Positions 1 to 9,657 of a stretch of DNA of 64,000 nucleotides are shown here, piece after piece. Both the position numbers and the translations under genes were made by a program. The notes beneath the pieces are model-generated. The model ran no database searches, was not told the origin of the DNA, and saw only the letters and a program-made list of their open reading frames with translations. Source of the DNA: Rhynchopus sp. YZ270_cl-10 (taxonomy: Eukaryota > Euglenozoa > Diplonemea > Diplonemida > Diplonemidae); contig OZ037922.1 in assembly GCA_964035575.1 (NCBI GenBank), forward strand, positions 558,001 through 622,000, written 5' to 3'. Numbering within the stretch: position 1 is the first letter of the stretch; each line of letters opens with the position of its first letter.

Positions 1-352
1 CTGTGAATGATATTTTTGGTGTTCCAGAAAGGGGATATAGGAAGCTTATGCGGTGGGTTTCGTGAACACCATATTTGGCAATTAATACGAAAAAAATGCG
101 CCATTTTGTGGCAATCTAAGTACCCCACCTCAGGCAGCAATACTTTGCATTCAATGTGAGCCAAAGGTATAGCATTCTCTTACAGGGATCGATATGCTTC
201 TATTTGATACAGTTACAAAAAGCTGACCTGAAATACAAAGCCCTCTCGTGAACAGTGTACCTTTGGTATGACTGGGTGTACCAGGGTGGACCCAACCATG
301 CAGTCCTACAATCCATTTTCGTGGTTTACATCTAAAAAAATAAACGGTATAC
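1..352 (-). other. Last visible intron of RPB3, occupied by dispersed repeat A
   Basis: On the minus strand the sequence reads GTATACC at 352 and ends in CATTCACAG at the very first bases of the window, so the acceptor AG falls at positions 2-1. The intron breaks a codon in phase 2. Most of its length (about 222-335) is an antisense copy of dispersed repeat A. The frame reads through the repeat by chance, giving a false 60-residue tail. Confirmation needs the sequence left of the window: an exon coding an FTVES-like segment should begin directly there. Confidence 0.6.
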
Positions 353-1347
353 CTTCCCACGTGGTCCTTCTTTCTCCTGACAGACACCAGCTGTTTTTTC
401 CCCTTGAAATCCTTGAATGGTTCCTTCTGAATGCCGGTGCATTCGTCGCAGAAGAAGCAGCTGTTCACGTTGTCTGCGTTCACCTCTACTCTGTTCCGCG
501 TTCGGTCGTAGGAGTACACCTTGCGCGGGCAGTAGCGGATCCACTGCTGTTTATCCGTGGCTGAGATCTCAACGAAGGCCTTTTCGTTCAGTGTGATCTC
601 CGGGACAAACTGCATGGACACCGTGCACGAAGGGCTCCAACGTGAGTGCTCCTTGGCAATCCCCTTGCGCGCAATGCAACGCAACTTCACCTCCTGGTTC
701 CTCGCCAGCTCCACCAACACAATAGGATACGAATCTTTACTGTGCGGCTGATGCACTGCCTGCACACGCGACGCCAGCGAACCCTGCTCCGAACAGTTCA
801 CCAAATCCCTCGAGGTCACCGTTTGCCTGGTAGTCCCAACACAACGAACATTCAGTTCAAACGAAACCGTACAGCGTGGGCAATAGTATTCACAGGAGCA
901 GTCTCTGGGGTAGACAAGCTCGCGGGCAACATTGGTTGCGATACCGTCCACATCTACCATGGTTTCAACCGGGAGAAGACCGATTCTGTGGACAAGCATT
1001 TCGTCGTGCAGGACACTTTCGTTCTTAATGACCTCGACTGTGTCAAATGCGAGGATAGGGACTTCAGCGATCATAACCCTCCGTAGTGCATTGGCAAAGC
1101 TAGACTCAATATGGCTCGCCTTGAACCTCAGCACATCCCTCGTGTTCTCCAGCACCTCCAGCTCCAGGTCCTGCCCGTCTGCGTTGGGCAGCTCCTTAGC
1201 GGCCTTCATCGCATCCCCCCCACGCTCCACGCTCCCACCCAGCCCAGGGCTCATACCCGACCCAGACCTCCCCATTGAAATGTCACTCCGGGAACCATGC
1301 CCAGAGAGAAGCGACCCCCCACCGGAGGCGTGGGCGGGGGAGTCCAT
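353..1347 (-). CDS. RPB3: RNA polymerase II subunit RPB3, all but the last exon
   Basis: RPB3 forms the alpha-like heterodimer with RPB11 that nucleates RNA polymerase II assembly in the nucleus. The frame shows the family's landmarks in order: the N-terminal dimerisation helix (SFANALRRVMIAEVP), the insert-domain stretch SVLHDEMLVHRIGL, a cysteine cluster (YPRDCSCEYYCPRC), the VTSRDLV segment and the KEHSRWSP loop. A cysteine pair near SCFFCDEC is present in the C-terminal third. The first 50 or so residues are a Gly/Ser-rich extension not typical of the family. Translation runs to KDHVGR and then meets a donor, G|GTATAC, at 353/352; the FTVES-type C-terminal helix expected next is missing, so the gene continues past coordinate 1. 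A pyrimidine-AG acceptor ends at 1382, 34 nt before the ATG. Identity is sure; the final exon lies outside the window. Confidence 0.93.
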
Positions 1348-1383
1348 GAGAACGGAGGAGGGGGGTGTGTGTACTCTGTCCCT

Positions 1384-4200
1384 GAAGGGGGGGTAGGTGA
1401 GGTGCAGGGCTTCCCACAGGGGGGACCAGGGGGGACCACTGGTCCCCCTGGGGAAAAAAGAAAAAAATAAGGGGGGACCAGGGGGGACCAGCCTGCCGTT
1501 GAGTGTTCCGAGGCTGCCTATTAGGAATTTTCCACATTTTTTTTAAACTTTTCCTACCCTCCCGTCGCCGCGCATCCAAATACAGGCAACTAACAGGGGG
1601 AAAAGATGGCACCAAAAAAGTCCTCCGGACCAAGACAGATTTCCATAATGGAATTTGCAAAGCGACCGGCGGAGTCCCAAGTTATCTGCTCAGGCCTTAT
1701 TTCGCCACGCTGCATGCTTCCTTTTCCTTCGGCGTTTGACCAATTGAGTCGCGTTCTGGCTGTGACGGGGTCACTTTGTTCATGAGGCATACTCGTGGTT
1801 CTTTGCAACCGCTATTTTCTGCCTCTTCGGGGCCAAGGAAAAAAGTAGCGTACCGTGCGCCTGCGGCGCAAGATTGCAAGCCACCCATGACATAGTTTGG
1901 CTGTAAAATAGTGCAATTTTAAGCACAATATTTTGAAATGCTGCGTACCGTGGCTTCGCCAACAACTTTCGTCCCCTACTAGGAAATGTCTGCAAAGGTG
2001 GGGAACGTGAGATGATATGCAATATGCGAGTGAATGCAGCAGTTTTAACGGTTTACCGGGACATTTTCGCCGGAGGCGAAAAAAAAGATTTTTGACCGCT
2101 TAAAGTGCGTAGAGGCGCGTAACGTAATGTAGCGTCAGCGTTAGTACTACACACCACACACAACAAGGCGCGAAAAAAAAAATTTTTTCACCTTTTTTTG
2201 GCTGGTCCCCCTGGGAAGCCAAAACCCCAGATCCTGCGGGAAGCCCTGGAGGTGAGCAAAAAAAACTGTGATATAGATAACTGAAAATAAAGAAAAGCTT
2301 ATATGAAAGTGAACAGCTCACTGCTAAAAGAAAGAGGGCCTCAGACAAGGACGCAGTAGCGAAGCTGAAAGACATCCGTGAGAGCAGCGCTTTTGGATGT
2401 GATCGGGACAAAAACCGACACGTTGGGGTCGATGTAGAAGAAACCAGAACGGCCCACACAGAAGCCAGGCCTCCCAAAAAAAAAGCTGAAAACAGACGAG
2501 ACAACTGCCACACCAACGCCATCTCTTAAAGAGGGATTTGCTGAAAAGCGTGGTGGGAAGTGCCCAGATACCGGGCGCCACTATGCCAGCCACTCTCTAC
2601 ACCGTCCACTGTCTGCAGCATCGACGCAACCCGTGCGCCGTAAGTGCGAAAACACGACGCAGGTGGGTGAATGGGTGTCATTGCGAGGGAGGGTGGGAAA
2701 AGTGCTGCGGAAACCGGGGAAGGTGCACATCCAGGGGCAGCCGAGGTAGACAGAGTTATGAACACCCAAACCCTTTTTATAGAATGGGTGGAAAAAGGTG
2801 TGCCTTCGCAATGAGGGCTTTCACAGAGGACACTGGCTGGCTAAACTTGCGATGAGGGATCTTCTTGCGAGCCATTTTGCGATCAAACCAACGTTGAAAC
2901 TAAGTCTCGAGCTTCGTCGCCAAAGGCCTTTGATCATTAGCTGTGCGGGGTTTCGGTGCAGTCGGGGATAATGTCGTTTACCCAGAAGAGGGAGGCAAAA
3001 AAGGGGTGGAGGGTGTGAGAGGCATTCGAATTTAAAGATAACATACAAATACAAGGTATCAGCGTGAGGGGGGGGGGTGGACAAAAGAGAAGTCGGGAAA
3101 CAAAAAAAAAGATTGCAAAAGATGCAGAAAAAAAAAAAAAGAGCGCTTCGTTGAAGCATGCTTGAGAAGCTTATTTTTGAATAAGTAAAATGTGAAGTAC
3201 ACGAAAATCAAAGAAAAAGTTGGTGCTTTAGTCACCTTATCATACTTCGTTATCGCGGGGAGCAAACAGCTGCGTGAAATCAAAATTAATTTTGACTTGA
3301 AATACAACAGCCCTCTCAAATTGACAGTGTATCTTTGCTACCTACGGTGCACTGTGGACCTCCAACCATCCATTTCGTGATTTACATCTGATAATATTTT
3401 GAAAAGATGAACCTGCCTCTCGTGTACACATCACGGCAATGGGGAGGAGAGGGGAGGGAGGGAAACTGACTAAAGAACGAAAAAAGAATAATGACCTCCC
3501 CTTTGCAAAATAATTGGCAGCTTTTTCTTTTGCCTTTTTTTGATGGAGGAGATGTGTCATAGGATTTGTCTTTGTCGCGTTGTTTTTTTTTGTTTTTGTT
3601 GTGTCGACAATCACCGAAGAACCCACTTTGAGGCTAATAGGGTCTGTACTCAATGTTGGCCGAAGCCTTTTTGTACTACGCAAGGTATCGTACTGTGGGG
3701 AGGGGGGGTACTTTTTTATTGAAAAAATGTTGATACAGGTACCTCCGATTGACCTGAACACGATGTCCGTCTCTCGGATGAAAAGACACAAAAAAAGGGA
3801 GAGGGGAAAGTTTGTGCTGAGCATAAGCATAGGCTTGGTCACCCTAAAGAGAAGTTGAAACACCATCGTGCTCCCTCTTCTTGAATACTGGAGGAAAGAA
3901 AACTTGAAAAAAAGATGAAACAGGGACCATCACAAAAAGAGGTGTGGTGCACAACACATCTATAGAGAAAAAAAAATACTGACTTTTGGAAGAAAAAGAA
4001 AACTTGAATTATTGGTGCTCCTGACGACCCCATATTGCGCACTTCTTGCGTACTTAGTGCGTAGTTGTCGCGTACTTCGTTTTTTTTGGATTTCTGGGGT
4101 ACCAATTATTGTTACTTTTAACGATTACCTAGCAGGCGGGTTGTACGTCACTTACTTTTTGTAACAATAAGGGTACTCTCACTTTTTCTTTTGTTTCTTG
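1384..4200. other. Repeat-rich intergenic stretch, no recognised gene
   Basis: Between RPB3 and the first transposon there is no confident gene. I see repeat A at about 3294-3410, a copy of repeat D at about 3215-3260, repeat E at about 3586-3700 and the repeat G motif GTGCGCCTGCGGCGC at 1855-1870. A plus-strand open stretch at about 2294-2530 (KRKRASDKDAVAKLKDIRES in its middle) has protein-like composition and might be a worn transposase or a lost exon, but nothing in it matches a family I know. Confidence 0.5.
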
Positions 4201-5180
4201 TCCCCGCCCGCTCGGATTTTTCAGGGAGGGGAAAAAAAAAAAAGTGGGCAAAAAAAAAAATATAGTGGAGTTCATCCTCGGGTGTCTACACTAATACAAC
4301 CAAGTTTTCAAAAAAAGTGTACAGGGTTTCCACCAAGGTGGACCGGGGTGGGACCATGCCCACCCCATTATTTTTTCCAGAAAAATCCGGATTTTCACAG
4401 GGTTCGGGGGTACATGGTGACCCCCGAGAAAAATGGGGTTTGGAGGTTGTAGATGACTCCGCATGACCCCCCGTGGTCATGCAACCAGAGCATTTGGCAC
4501 GTTGTAGCCGGGCAAGTAGTAGTGGAGTTCATCCTCGGGTGTCTACACTAATACAACCAAGTTTTCAAAAAAGAAAAAAAGTAGCGTACCGTGCGCCTGC
4601 GGCGCTGTGTTGCTGACTACTGCAACATCCCCACAAGGTAGAGAACTGCACGCTCCAATCTGAGCCCCACGGTGGAGAGCGATCGGCTCGTGCAATCAAA
4701 AGAAAATGGCACGAGTAAAAAAAGTTGGTAACGTGCGCCTGCGGCGCTGCCTGTTTTCTACCAGTTCTACAGGCGAACACTTGGCCCCCCTTTACCTTAC
4801 ACTGACGGGTTTGGACCAAAAACTTGTCCATTTTGGCAAATTGACCCCACCACACAACGGACGGATTCCGGAAATGCAAATGCCGGTGTTTTCGGGCACT
4901 TTCGTGTTTTCAGACGTCAGGATCAGGGAGAGAAAATCTGGATTTGGGATTTCCCTACACGGATTTTGACTAAAACCAAGAATTTGGCCATTTCGGTAAA
5001 GTGACCCCACCCTGGCCACCACAGCGCGGACGGGTTCCGGAAATGCCAACCGTGGTACGTTTTGGGGCTGAAAACCCACTTTTTTCAGGGGGAAAAAATT
5101 GCTTCCAAATGTCGGAATTTTCCAGAATTAGACTAAAAATGACCCTTGTTTACGAGTATGGGTTCATATTTTGCGAAAAT
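4200..5180. repeat. Cluster of dispersed repeats C, F and G
   Basis: Repeat C (TCCTCGGGTGTCTACACTAA) occurs at about 4266-4315 and again at 4521-4572. Repeat G (GTGCGCCTGCGGCGC) follows at 4590 and 4735. Repeat F, marked by GACCCCACC then CGGATTCCGGAAATGC, occurs at about 4826-4880 and 4985-5050. The F copy ending near 5180 is the target into which the 5185-8897 transposon inserted. No coding sequence is supported. Confidence 0.7.
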
Positions 5181-5188
5181 TTAACCTA

Positions 5189-5591
5189 TTAGCCACTACC
5201 TTCACATATATGTGAAGGTAAATCAGCACCAGTATCCAAGACATTAAAATTTTGTCAAAAGTGCAAAAAAACTTTTTTAATGGATTCCGGGAGGTAGAAA
5301 CGTGTGATTCCCCTATTTTTTATGGACTTTTTAGAATTTTGTTTTTGATTTTTTCCGCCACCCACAACACGCAAACCAAGGAAAATGCGTGAAACAGGGG
5401 GGGACGGCCACATCCTAACAAATGCGATTTTTTGGATTTTGATTCTCAGAACCGCAGAAGTCCCCGAAGACCATACCAAACCACCTAGAGGACCCAAAAA
5501 ATGCACCATCGCCCCAGTTTTGACCCAGAAACACTCAGATGATTTCAAAACCAAAAACGGGAAAAAAACCCCCACCCCCCTTAGTGGCTAA
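5189..5591. mobile_element. MITE with TA target duplication, nested in element 1
   Basis: The termini TTAGCCACTA and TAGTGGCTAA are inverted copies, flanked by TA on both sides (5187-5188 and 5592-5593). Removing the 403 bp restores the left TIR of element 1 (CCTA joined to CACGACG), which matches its right TIR. The TA target suggests a Tc1/mariner-type mobiliser. It has no coding capacity. A small palindrome (ACCTTCACATATATGTGAAGGT) follows the left end. Confidence 0.85.
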
Positions 5592-5849
5592 TACACGACG
5601 TTGAAGTAACTTACTTTACTTGTGGTTTTACTTGTGGTTTTACATGTAATAATTTTTACTTGTGGTCACAAGTAATTACTTGTGCCACAAGTAACTTTTA
5701 CTTGTGCACAAGTAATTTTTTACTTGTGCACAAGTAACTTTTTACTTGTGTACACGGTGCGCTGGTCAGAGATCTGACCAGGTACCCAGGTACCCAGGTA
5801 CCCAGGTACACAGGTACACAGGTACACAGGTACACAGGTACACAGTGTA

Positions 5850-7345
5850 CAAGGAAAAAAGTCGTGAAAGAGCAACCACAGCTCCACATGACAAACACAA
5901 AAGTGTCCAGTCACGTGGGGCATGCATACACTGAGGAGATAATGATCCAACAATTTACAAGAAAGATTACTTAACCTACTGCTGGAAGTTGCCAGGTCGT
6001 AGTAACACACAAAGCGTGCCTCCGTTCGGGAAGACCGGATATTCTAGAGACCAAAAAGGCCTCAAGAATATCTTCCGGTAGTCAAGGTATAACCGAATGA
6101 ACGGCCCAAGACCCCCGTGGAGAAGTTAAATGTTGTAATGCTATCAAGTAGAAACTGCGACCACTGTCTTACCCTCCTCAATACATGGTGGAAGATGTCT
6201 TTGACAACCAATATCCTGTACCCAGGTACCCATATTCCCAGACCCACGCAGTACCACGTCGCAGTACTACGCAAAATTTACCACCAGACCCTGTCTTCGT
6301 GCACCTGAAGTACAACGCCGCAGACAGGCCAAACATGCGTTGGACTCAGAGGAATGCCCGCTGTGCAGGTATCATGAGAACCAACTCCCAGCAACAAGGG
6401 GCGCCTTTTGGCGGGCGTTGTTGAGGGTGTTTGGGGTGCAAAGTTTTCCACAATTTTGATGCGCGGGTACAGAAGTGTTGTCTTGTTCTTTCATCTCTAG
6501 GAATGTAAATGTCAATCGCGTTTAACTACCACTAGGGCTTGTTCAGTGAACCCACGAGGGGTCGAAGGGGGTTGGTTATCCCATATCTATCAAAGGTTGT
6601 GTCGACCAGGCGAATCCACTATGTTACGCTGTACGGGTTAAATCCGAAGAAATAACGCTTTAGCAGCCGCAGGAAGTTTGTTAAAAAGAGTGCCTCACGC
6701 TACACAAACCACCACCCGCGATTGACTTAGATGTTATAACAAAGAGAATTCAGAACAAAACAACACCCTGCCCCATACACACTAAATTGTCATGCTTCGA
6801 GAGCATGCCTGGGCCAAAATTACTGTGACAAAAAGGCAACAAGACCACCCACAAGGAGTGTGAAATGTGCACTGGATTTCTGGGGGAACGCAATATTTTC
6901 TTGTGCCTCGTCCTCCGCAAGCAGAGGACAGACTTTCCGGAAGGTTTCCAAAGTCGAATTTCTTGCACTAGCTATGCTCCCTGGGTTAATGGCAATAGCA
7001 GTGACTGACAAAATGTTCCCACCCCCCTTCATCCGCAAACTCAGTATTGATGCAGGTGAACGTGTGTGAGTTGAATGTCGGAGACGGCGAAGGTTCTCCT
7101 CGCACTCGCAGATGCTGTTCAGATTTCACGATCCTGTGATGAGTGGAAATGTGGGGTGTAGTTAGGTTATGGTAGCTTGGAAAATAGAAGTTAATTATGA
7201 CTTCAAGAAAAATGGTTATCGAATTTGAGGATGTAGAAAGACAGGGATGCAAAAAGTAGTGTAAAACCCCCCATATGTGAAAATTGTATTTTCTGGGGGA
7301 GATAAAACCATACCTTGTCTGCACATTCACCATTTGTGCCAGCGC
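5850..7345. repeat. Conserved noncoding core, copy 1
   Basis: About 1.5 kb nearly the same as 20613-22085 (I estimate about 95 percent by eye) and recognisable in reverse at 56340-57260. The only comparable frames are 72 codons long and differ between copies mostly at amino-acid-changing positions, so the core does not look protein-coding. It contains possible stem-loops, for example CGGATATTC at 6040 with GAATATCTTCCG at 6067. It does not resemble rRNA or tRNA that I know. Confidence 0.8.
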
Positions 7346-8166
7346 CTCTGAGGGATAGAAGCTGGTTCTGGATCAACGTGGACTGCTCTTAGGGGAACCG
7401 GGGAACCGTTCCCTGGTTCCCGTTCCGAAATGACCGGTTCATTATACTCCAGTTCCGGGGGTATCGGACTGTTGGGGCCCCCTCGCCCGACCCCCAGATG
7501 ACTGGCATGACAGCACCTTAATTTTTTTCTGCTCGCTGCGCTCGCGGAAGTACGCCCCAAAAAAATTTCCGCTCGCTTCGCGCTAACTTTTGGAAAAAAA
7601 TCTGAAAAATCGTGCTTCGGGCCCAAAAAAACGCACCTCAAATAGGGTTACGTCTGGGGGTGAAAAAGCAGTGTTTTGTGGCATTTCCGAGCTGTGGTGG
7701 GGCATATTCGGAAAAGTGGACAAATTTTAGTGACTTAAATTTTCACATAATATGAACCCATACTCCTAAACAAGGGGCATTTTCAGTCTGAAAACCCAAC
7801 TTCAGATGAAATTATGGTGTTTTTGACTGGGAACAGGTAGCGCCGCAGGCGCACGGTACCCAACCTTTTTCCTTTCCCTTTTCTCTGCTTTCTTTTGATT
7901 GCGCGAGCTGATTGCTCTCCACGGTGGGGTCACATGTGTGTGTGAAAACACTCTAAAGTACCCGTACTCTGAACTATGAGATTCCTCTGGTTCTAGTAAA
8001 GAAACCCCGGTCTCAAAAAGTGCGTAAATATCCTTTTCCGCCCAAGAGGTCGTTTTGTTGCATTTCCGAAGACCCACCCACGAGACCTGTCAAATCTATG
8101 TGACATGTTATAAAATAACATCTAATCTCGCATGTCGTATCACCAAAAACCCTAGTAACATTATCA

Positions 8167-8590
8167 TCATGTGTGGGATGGTAGGTGTTCACATGACTCG
8201 TCACAACTCTTCACAACACAGTCTATGACATATATTGTTGTGAAAGAGTTGTGAATTGAAATGAAAATTTGTGTTCTCCAATACCCCGAACACCACCAGG
8301 AAAATTGAGCCTTTTGAGCCTTCTTTCGAGCCTTCTCAAGGAGAAAAAGTTTAATTTTCCCAGTTTGTAATTTTGTTTTGCCGTACAATTGGAAATGAAG
8401 CGTTCCTTGTGCTAGTGATCGAACGGTGTAATCTTCTTCACAGGATTTGATCTTCGGAAATTTCAGAAATCCTCTCCGAGCAATGTCGTAGGTTTCTTCT
8501 GAGGCGTTCTTCTGAGCACCCTCATAGATATTTGCTGCCTGCTTCTTCGTAGCCCTTCGCGATTTTGTGTTTTTGACGTTAAAATGCCTA
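8167..8590 (-). CDS. Unrecognised basic protein inside element 1
   Basis: An open minus-strand frame of about 140 residues with coding-like composition, rich in Lys and Arg (KNTKSRRATKKQAANIYEGA, later LLEKARKKAQKAQFSWWCSG). The open frame extends up to 8652, but the upstream part overlaps sequence also seen near 54700 in element 3, where a different minus-strand frame starts, so the first 20 or so codons may be leader rather than protein. I do not recognise a domain. It could be transposon cargo or the tail of a transposase. No start codon can be fixed. Confidence 0.3.
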
Positions 8591-8901
8591 TGGGTGTTTT
8601 TTGGGGGTGAAAAAACCTCAAAAACGCGTTTTAGACCCCTAGAAAGGCTCAAAACTGCTCAATTCTGGCTGGAATTGCAAAATTGGGCACTTTTAGGGTA
8701 TGACCAAAAAAATTTTCGAGAGTTCAGTTAGTACAGAGGCGCACCTTAGAAGGTGTTGACAGGTGATTTTTACTTGTGCACAAGTAAAAAGTTACTTGTG
8801 ATCACAAGTAATTACTTGTGCCACAAGTAAACTATTTTCACAAGTAAAATTACATGTAAAACCACAAGTAAAGTCATTTACTTCAACGTCGTGTAGGTTA
8901 A

Positions 8902-9616
8902 GTCACTGAAATTTTGTCCATTTTTCCGAATATCCCCCACCACAAGCCGGGATTGGCTCGGAACTGCAACAAAACGCACTCTTGGGCGGAAAAATACCGC
9001 ACAGGTTTTTTTTCCCCCTTCACTTTTTTTTTCCTCCACTTTTTTTTTTTTGCTTCACTTTTTTTTTCCCGCCCGCCCGCTCGGATTTTGGGAAACCCAA
9101 GGACAAGAAACAAAAGAAAAAGTGTGAGTACCCTAAATGAAAAAAACGAGCCTTCCCAAAGATGCAACAATTTGTGCCTCTCGTGCACACAAACACATCG
9201 AAAAGATAAGAAAGTGAAGTTGATAGTGCAAAAAAACGCCTCTGGGACGCAGGCACACTGACACTCCACGGGGTTATCGAACCCCCGGAGTGTAGCACAT
9301 TGGGAGGCTGCCTGACAGGGAAAACTGTAAGCAACTCGAGAAGAAAAAAAAAGAAACAATCGTAGTACAAAAAGTACCTGAACAACTACAATAGTAAAAC
9401 CCGGTCCCCCCTCCCCACCAATCCCGCCCCTATAAACAATCCCAAAGAAATCACAACACAAAGGCAAATACGCTGCAACAGAATAAACTATATTGCCCTA
9501 TATTATTCAAAAGGGTAAAGATGAATCTAAACCGCAGTTTTGCTTACATTCAAAAGGCCGGCAAATTCCTTTCAAACATAACCTTCTTCTTCTTCTTCTC
9601 CTTGCTCTCCAAAAAA
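8902..9616. other. Intergenic repeats between element 1 and the TLDc-like gene
   Basis: It holds the continuing half of the repeat-F target (8905-8970), a run of T-rich tracts, repeat B (CGCCTCTGGGACGCAGGCAC at about 9236-9256) and no supported gene. Confidence 0.5.
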
Positions 9617-9619
9617 ATT

Positions 9620-9654
<35 letters not shown>

Positions 9655-9655
9655 A
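9617..9655. repeat. Poly-A tract
   Basis: A run of more than 35 A on the plus strand, just beyond the stop codon of the minus-strand TLDc-like gene. On the coding strand it is poly-T, so it is not the tail of a retrocopy of that gene. Confidence 0.9.
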
Positions 9656-9657
9656 AA

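Larger units (their letters stand above)
5185..8897. mobile_element. Element 1: TTAA-flanked TIR transposon with shared core
   Basis: The ends are inverted repeats of about 130-165 bp starting CCTA-CACGACGTTGAAGTAA and built inward from the palindrome TTACTTGTGCACAAGTAA and variants. TTAA stands on both sides (5181-5184 and 8898-8901), and an uninterrupted copy of the target (AAAATTTAAGTCACTAAAAT on the minus strand, near 7730-7750) lies inside the element, so TTAA is the target duplication, as in piggyBac-type elements. Inside are a short GGTACCCA/GGTACACA array (about 5780-5845), the conserved core (5850-7345), a repeat-F copy in reverse (about 7640-7800) and one possible gene (8590-8167). 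No transposase is recognisable, so it is probably non-autonomous. A MITE sits in its left end. Confidence 0.88.

Noticed and set aside
151-352. C-terminal 67 residues of the uninterrupted RPB3 frame
   Set aside because: They fall after a GTATAC donor, are encoded by repeat A and replace the conserved FTVES tail of the family.
2100-2593. Hydrophobic minus-strand frames suggesting a membrane protein
   Set aside because: The opposite strand has a more protein-like (charged, helical) reading here; neither has a family match, so no gene is claimed.
6750-6968. A 72-codon minus-strand frame conserved in both cores (also 21512-21730)
   Set aside because: Differences between the two copies are nearly all amino-acid changing and the third core copy does not keep the frame, so selection on a protein is not supported.
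9617-9655. Poly-A tail of a retrocopied TLDc-like gene
   Set aside because: The A-run is on the strand opposite to the gene, so it is poly-T in the sense direction.
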